From: Actinomycetes bacterium
GTDB taxonomy: Bacteria > Actinomycetota > Actinomycetes > S36-B12 > GCA-2699445
Direction of reading: 5' to 3'
NCBI GenBank assembly: GCA_022600255.1
Contig: JAHZKU010000278.1
Location: 1 to 6,301 of the forward strand
DNA length: 6,301 nucleotides
Position numbers and translations under genes: made by a program. The notes under the pieces were generated by a model. It was not told the DNA's origin and ran no database searches. It saw nothing but the letters and a program-made list of their open reading frames with translations. Shown here piece by piece: positions 5,088 to 6,301 of this stretch (positions are counted from its first letter, which is position 1; each line of letters begins with the position of its first letter).

Positions 5088-6301
5088 CTGCAGGTAGACG
5101 CGGACCGGGATCTCGGTGAGGGTGATCTCGGTGTTCGGTCCGGCTTCCTGGCAATTCGCCAGCGGATCGCAGACCAACTGGGAGTTCCCCGGGGTGGTGT
5201 AGGTCGCTTCGCCGTCCTGTGCCCAGGCGACCACCCAGTCGGTGCCGTCGCGGCTGAAATCGCAGGTGACTGCGCCGCCTGTCTCTTCGCAGCCGTCATA
5301 GCTCGCGCCGATCATCCAGTTGTCAAGGGCGAAGAAGCCTTGTTCGGCATCGGAGCCCGGGAAGGCCTGGATGCCCAGGAAGTCCAGCGGCGCCAGGGAC
5401 CAGATGTACCAGTAGGAGCGCTCGACACCGAGGCGCAGATCGTCGATATAGGTGCGCACCACGTAACCGGCGGCATCGACGCCGGTGATCTCGCGGCCTT
5501 CGACATCACCAGGGCCGGCGATGCCGTAGTTCACCTCGGTGTCCCAGATGGGAAGTTCTGGCGCGCCGGCGGCTTCGAGCGCATCGGTGAACTTCTCAAT
5601 CAGCAGCCCACGATCAGCCGGGGTGCCTTGGCCATCGGGGTAGGTGTGCACGGCCCAGACGTCCACCGGCCAGTCGAGCTTCTCCAACTCGGTCAAGTAC
5701 TCCGGGAAGAAGCGATCAAAGGAACCGGTGAGGCGGGTGGAGGGCGAGGGAGCAACCACGAGCGCATCGGGATCGTTGGCTTTGATGATGTCGTAGGCGC
5801 TCTTGGTCATCTGCGCCATCTCTTCCGGGGTGCCGCGATAGAAGTTCGCCAGGTTGGCTTCGTTCCAGATTTGGTAGGCGTTGATGCGATCGCCATAGCG
5901 GGTGACCACTGCCTCGACCCATTCGTCCCAGTCATCGAGGTTCGCCGGGGCGCTCGCCGCGCCAGGTTGCGGGTAGTCCTCATCGTTTACTTCCTGGGCC
6001 GCCCACTCGGGGGTGGTGCCGAGCACGTAGAGGATGTCGGTCATCCCTTTGCTAGTTGCGTTCTCCAAGGCACCTTCGAGGTTGTCCCATTTGAACTCGC
6101 CCTTTTCAAGCTCGATCTGGGACCAGCCGGTGCCGTTATCCCACAGCCGCAGCGCGCCGAACGGAGCCGACGCCCAGGCGCCACCCTCCACACCCTCGAT
6201 ATGCAGGCCGACGGCCGAACGCTGGATGGCGTTCGGGTCTTCGGTCACCTCCGGAGCAGGGGTCTCCGGAGCAGACGAGTCCGCGACATCGGCGGCTTCT
6301 C
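5085..6301 (-). CDS. Secreted clan-A glycoside hydrolase, GH39/PslG-like; N-terminus beyond the window
   Basis: The frame is open to the right edge (404 residues visible), so the GTG at 6246-6248 is an internal Val rather than a start. A signal peptide or lipoprotein signal probably lies outside the window. The first 20 or so visible residues form an Ala/Pro/Glu-rich linker. The catalytic (beta/alpha)8 barrel then follows. Counting from that Val as residue 1, AVGLHIEG (12-19), GALRLWDNGTGW (31-42), LYVLGTTPEWA (73-83), IWNEAN with acid/base Glu130 (127-132), AVHTYPDG (199-206) and IWDTEVNYG with probable nucleophile Glu238 (234-242) match clan A and the GH39-like group. A C-terminal beta region carries four cysteines (about 317-366), plausible disulfides in an exported protein. 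The glycosyltransferase-rich context suggests it cuts the locus's own polysaccharide, as PslG does in Pseudomonas (inference). Family number is less sure than clan; GH5-like is the alternative. Confidence 0.85.
   Translation of the reverse strand, partial: EAADVADSSAPETPAPEVTEDPNAIQRSAVGLHIEGVEGGAWASAPFGALRLWDNGTGWSQIELEKGEFKWDNLEGALENATSKGMTDILYVLGTTPEWAAQEVNDEDYPQPGAASAPANLDDWDEWVEAVVTRYGDRINAYQIWNEANLANFYRGTPEEMAQMTKSAYDIIKANDPDALVVAPSPSTRLTGSFDRFFPEYLTELEKLDWPVDVWAVHTYPDGQGTPADRGLLIEKFTDALEAAGAPELPIWDTEVNYGIAGPGDVEGREITGVDAAGYVVRTYIDDLRLGVERSYWYIWSLAPLDFLGIQAFPGSDAEQGFFALDNWMIGASYDGCEETGGAVTCDFSRDGTDWVVAWAQDGEATYTTPGNSQLVCDPLANCQEAGPNTEITLTEIPVRVYLQ
6249..6274 (-). repeat. 11-base direct repeat coding an Ala-Pro-Glu linker
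   Basis: CTCCGGAGCAG occurs twice on the plus strand, at 6249-6259 and 6264-6274, with a 15-base period that keeps the reading frame. On the coding strand the two copies give Ala-Pro-Glu units in SAPETPAPEV, part of the flexible linker before the hydrolase barrel. This is a small in-frame duplication in a low-complexity spacer, not a mobile or regulatory repeat. Confidence 0.6.

Noticed and set aside
6246..6248. GTG as the hydrolase start codon
   Set aside because: The frame stays open upstream to the window edge, the upstream residues form an Ala/Pro/Glu linker, and a start here would leave an outer-face enzyme without a signal peptide.
1..6301. tRNA or rRNA genes, CRISPR arrays, insertion sequences, attachment sites
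   Set aside because: I looked for cloverleaf ends, regularly spaced repeats, terminal inverted repeats and transposase motifs on both strands and saw none. Coding sequence fills almost all the space.

Overview
The window looks like part of a surface or exopolysaccharide locus from a moderately high-GC actinobacterium (Actinomycetota). I base this on the DUF4012 protein, GTG start codons with little Shine-Dalgarno sequence but TANNNT -10 boxes next to them (leaderless style), and about 60-65% GC in most hand-counted lines. I cannot name a genus. The window is almost fully coding: four genes, no RNA genes, no insertion sequence, no CRISPR array and no gap over 100 bases.

Layout, left to right. 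(1) 5-2065, minus: a complete 686-residue, single-pass membrane DUF4012 protein. (2) 2066-2163: a short divergent promoter region. (3) 2152-3465, plus: a 437-residue polytopic membrane protein with GT-C glycosyltransferase-like features. It is the only plus-strand gene and is visibly lower in GC. (4) 3462-5009, minus: a complete polyprenyl-phosphate sugar-phosphate transferase (WbaP/WcaJ class) that would start repeat-unit synthesis. Its stop codon and that of gene 3 share one CTAG. (5) 5010-5084: a short gap with a hairpin, a strong Shine-Dalgarno sequence and an extended -10 box. (6) 5085-6301, minus: a secreted clan-A glycoside hydrolase (GH39/PslG-like), open through the right edge, so its N-terminus is missing.

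How they may work together (inference): the transferase loads the first sugar phosphate onto undecaprenyl phosphate, the GT-C-like protein adds or modifies a sugar from a lipid-linked donor on the outer face, the hydrolase trims or releases the polymer outside the cell, and the DUF4012 protein acts on the polymer or its attachment at the outer membrane face. No flippase, polymerase or cytoplasmic glycosyltransferases are visible, so they would lie outside the window.

The points most worth a second look are the GC-poor, inverted GT-C-like gene, a possible leader ORF with an excellent Shine-Dalgarno sequence overlapping the start of the transferase, the leaderless-style divergent promoters, and the unassigned function of the DUF4012 protein. 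I found no clearly new defence or mobile system.
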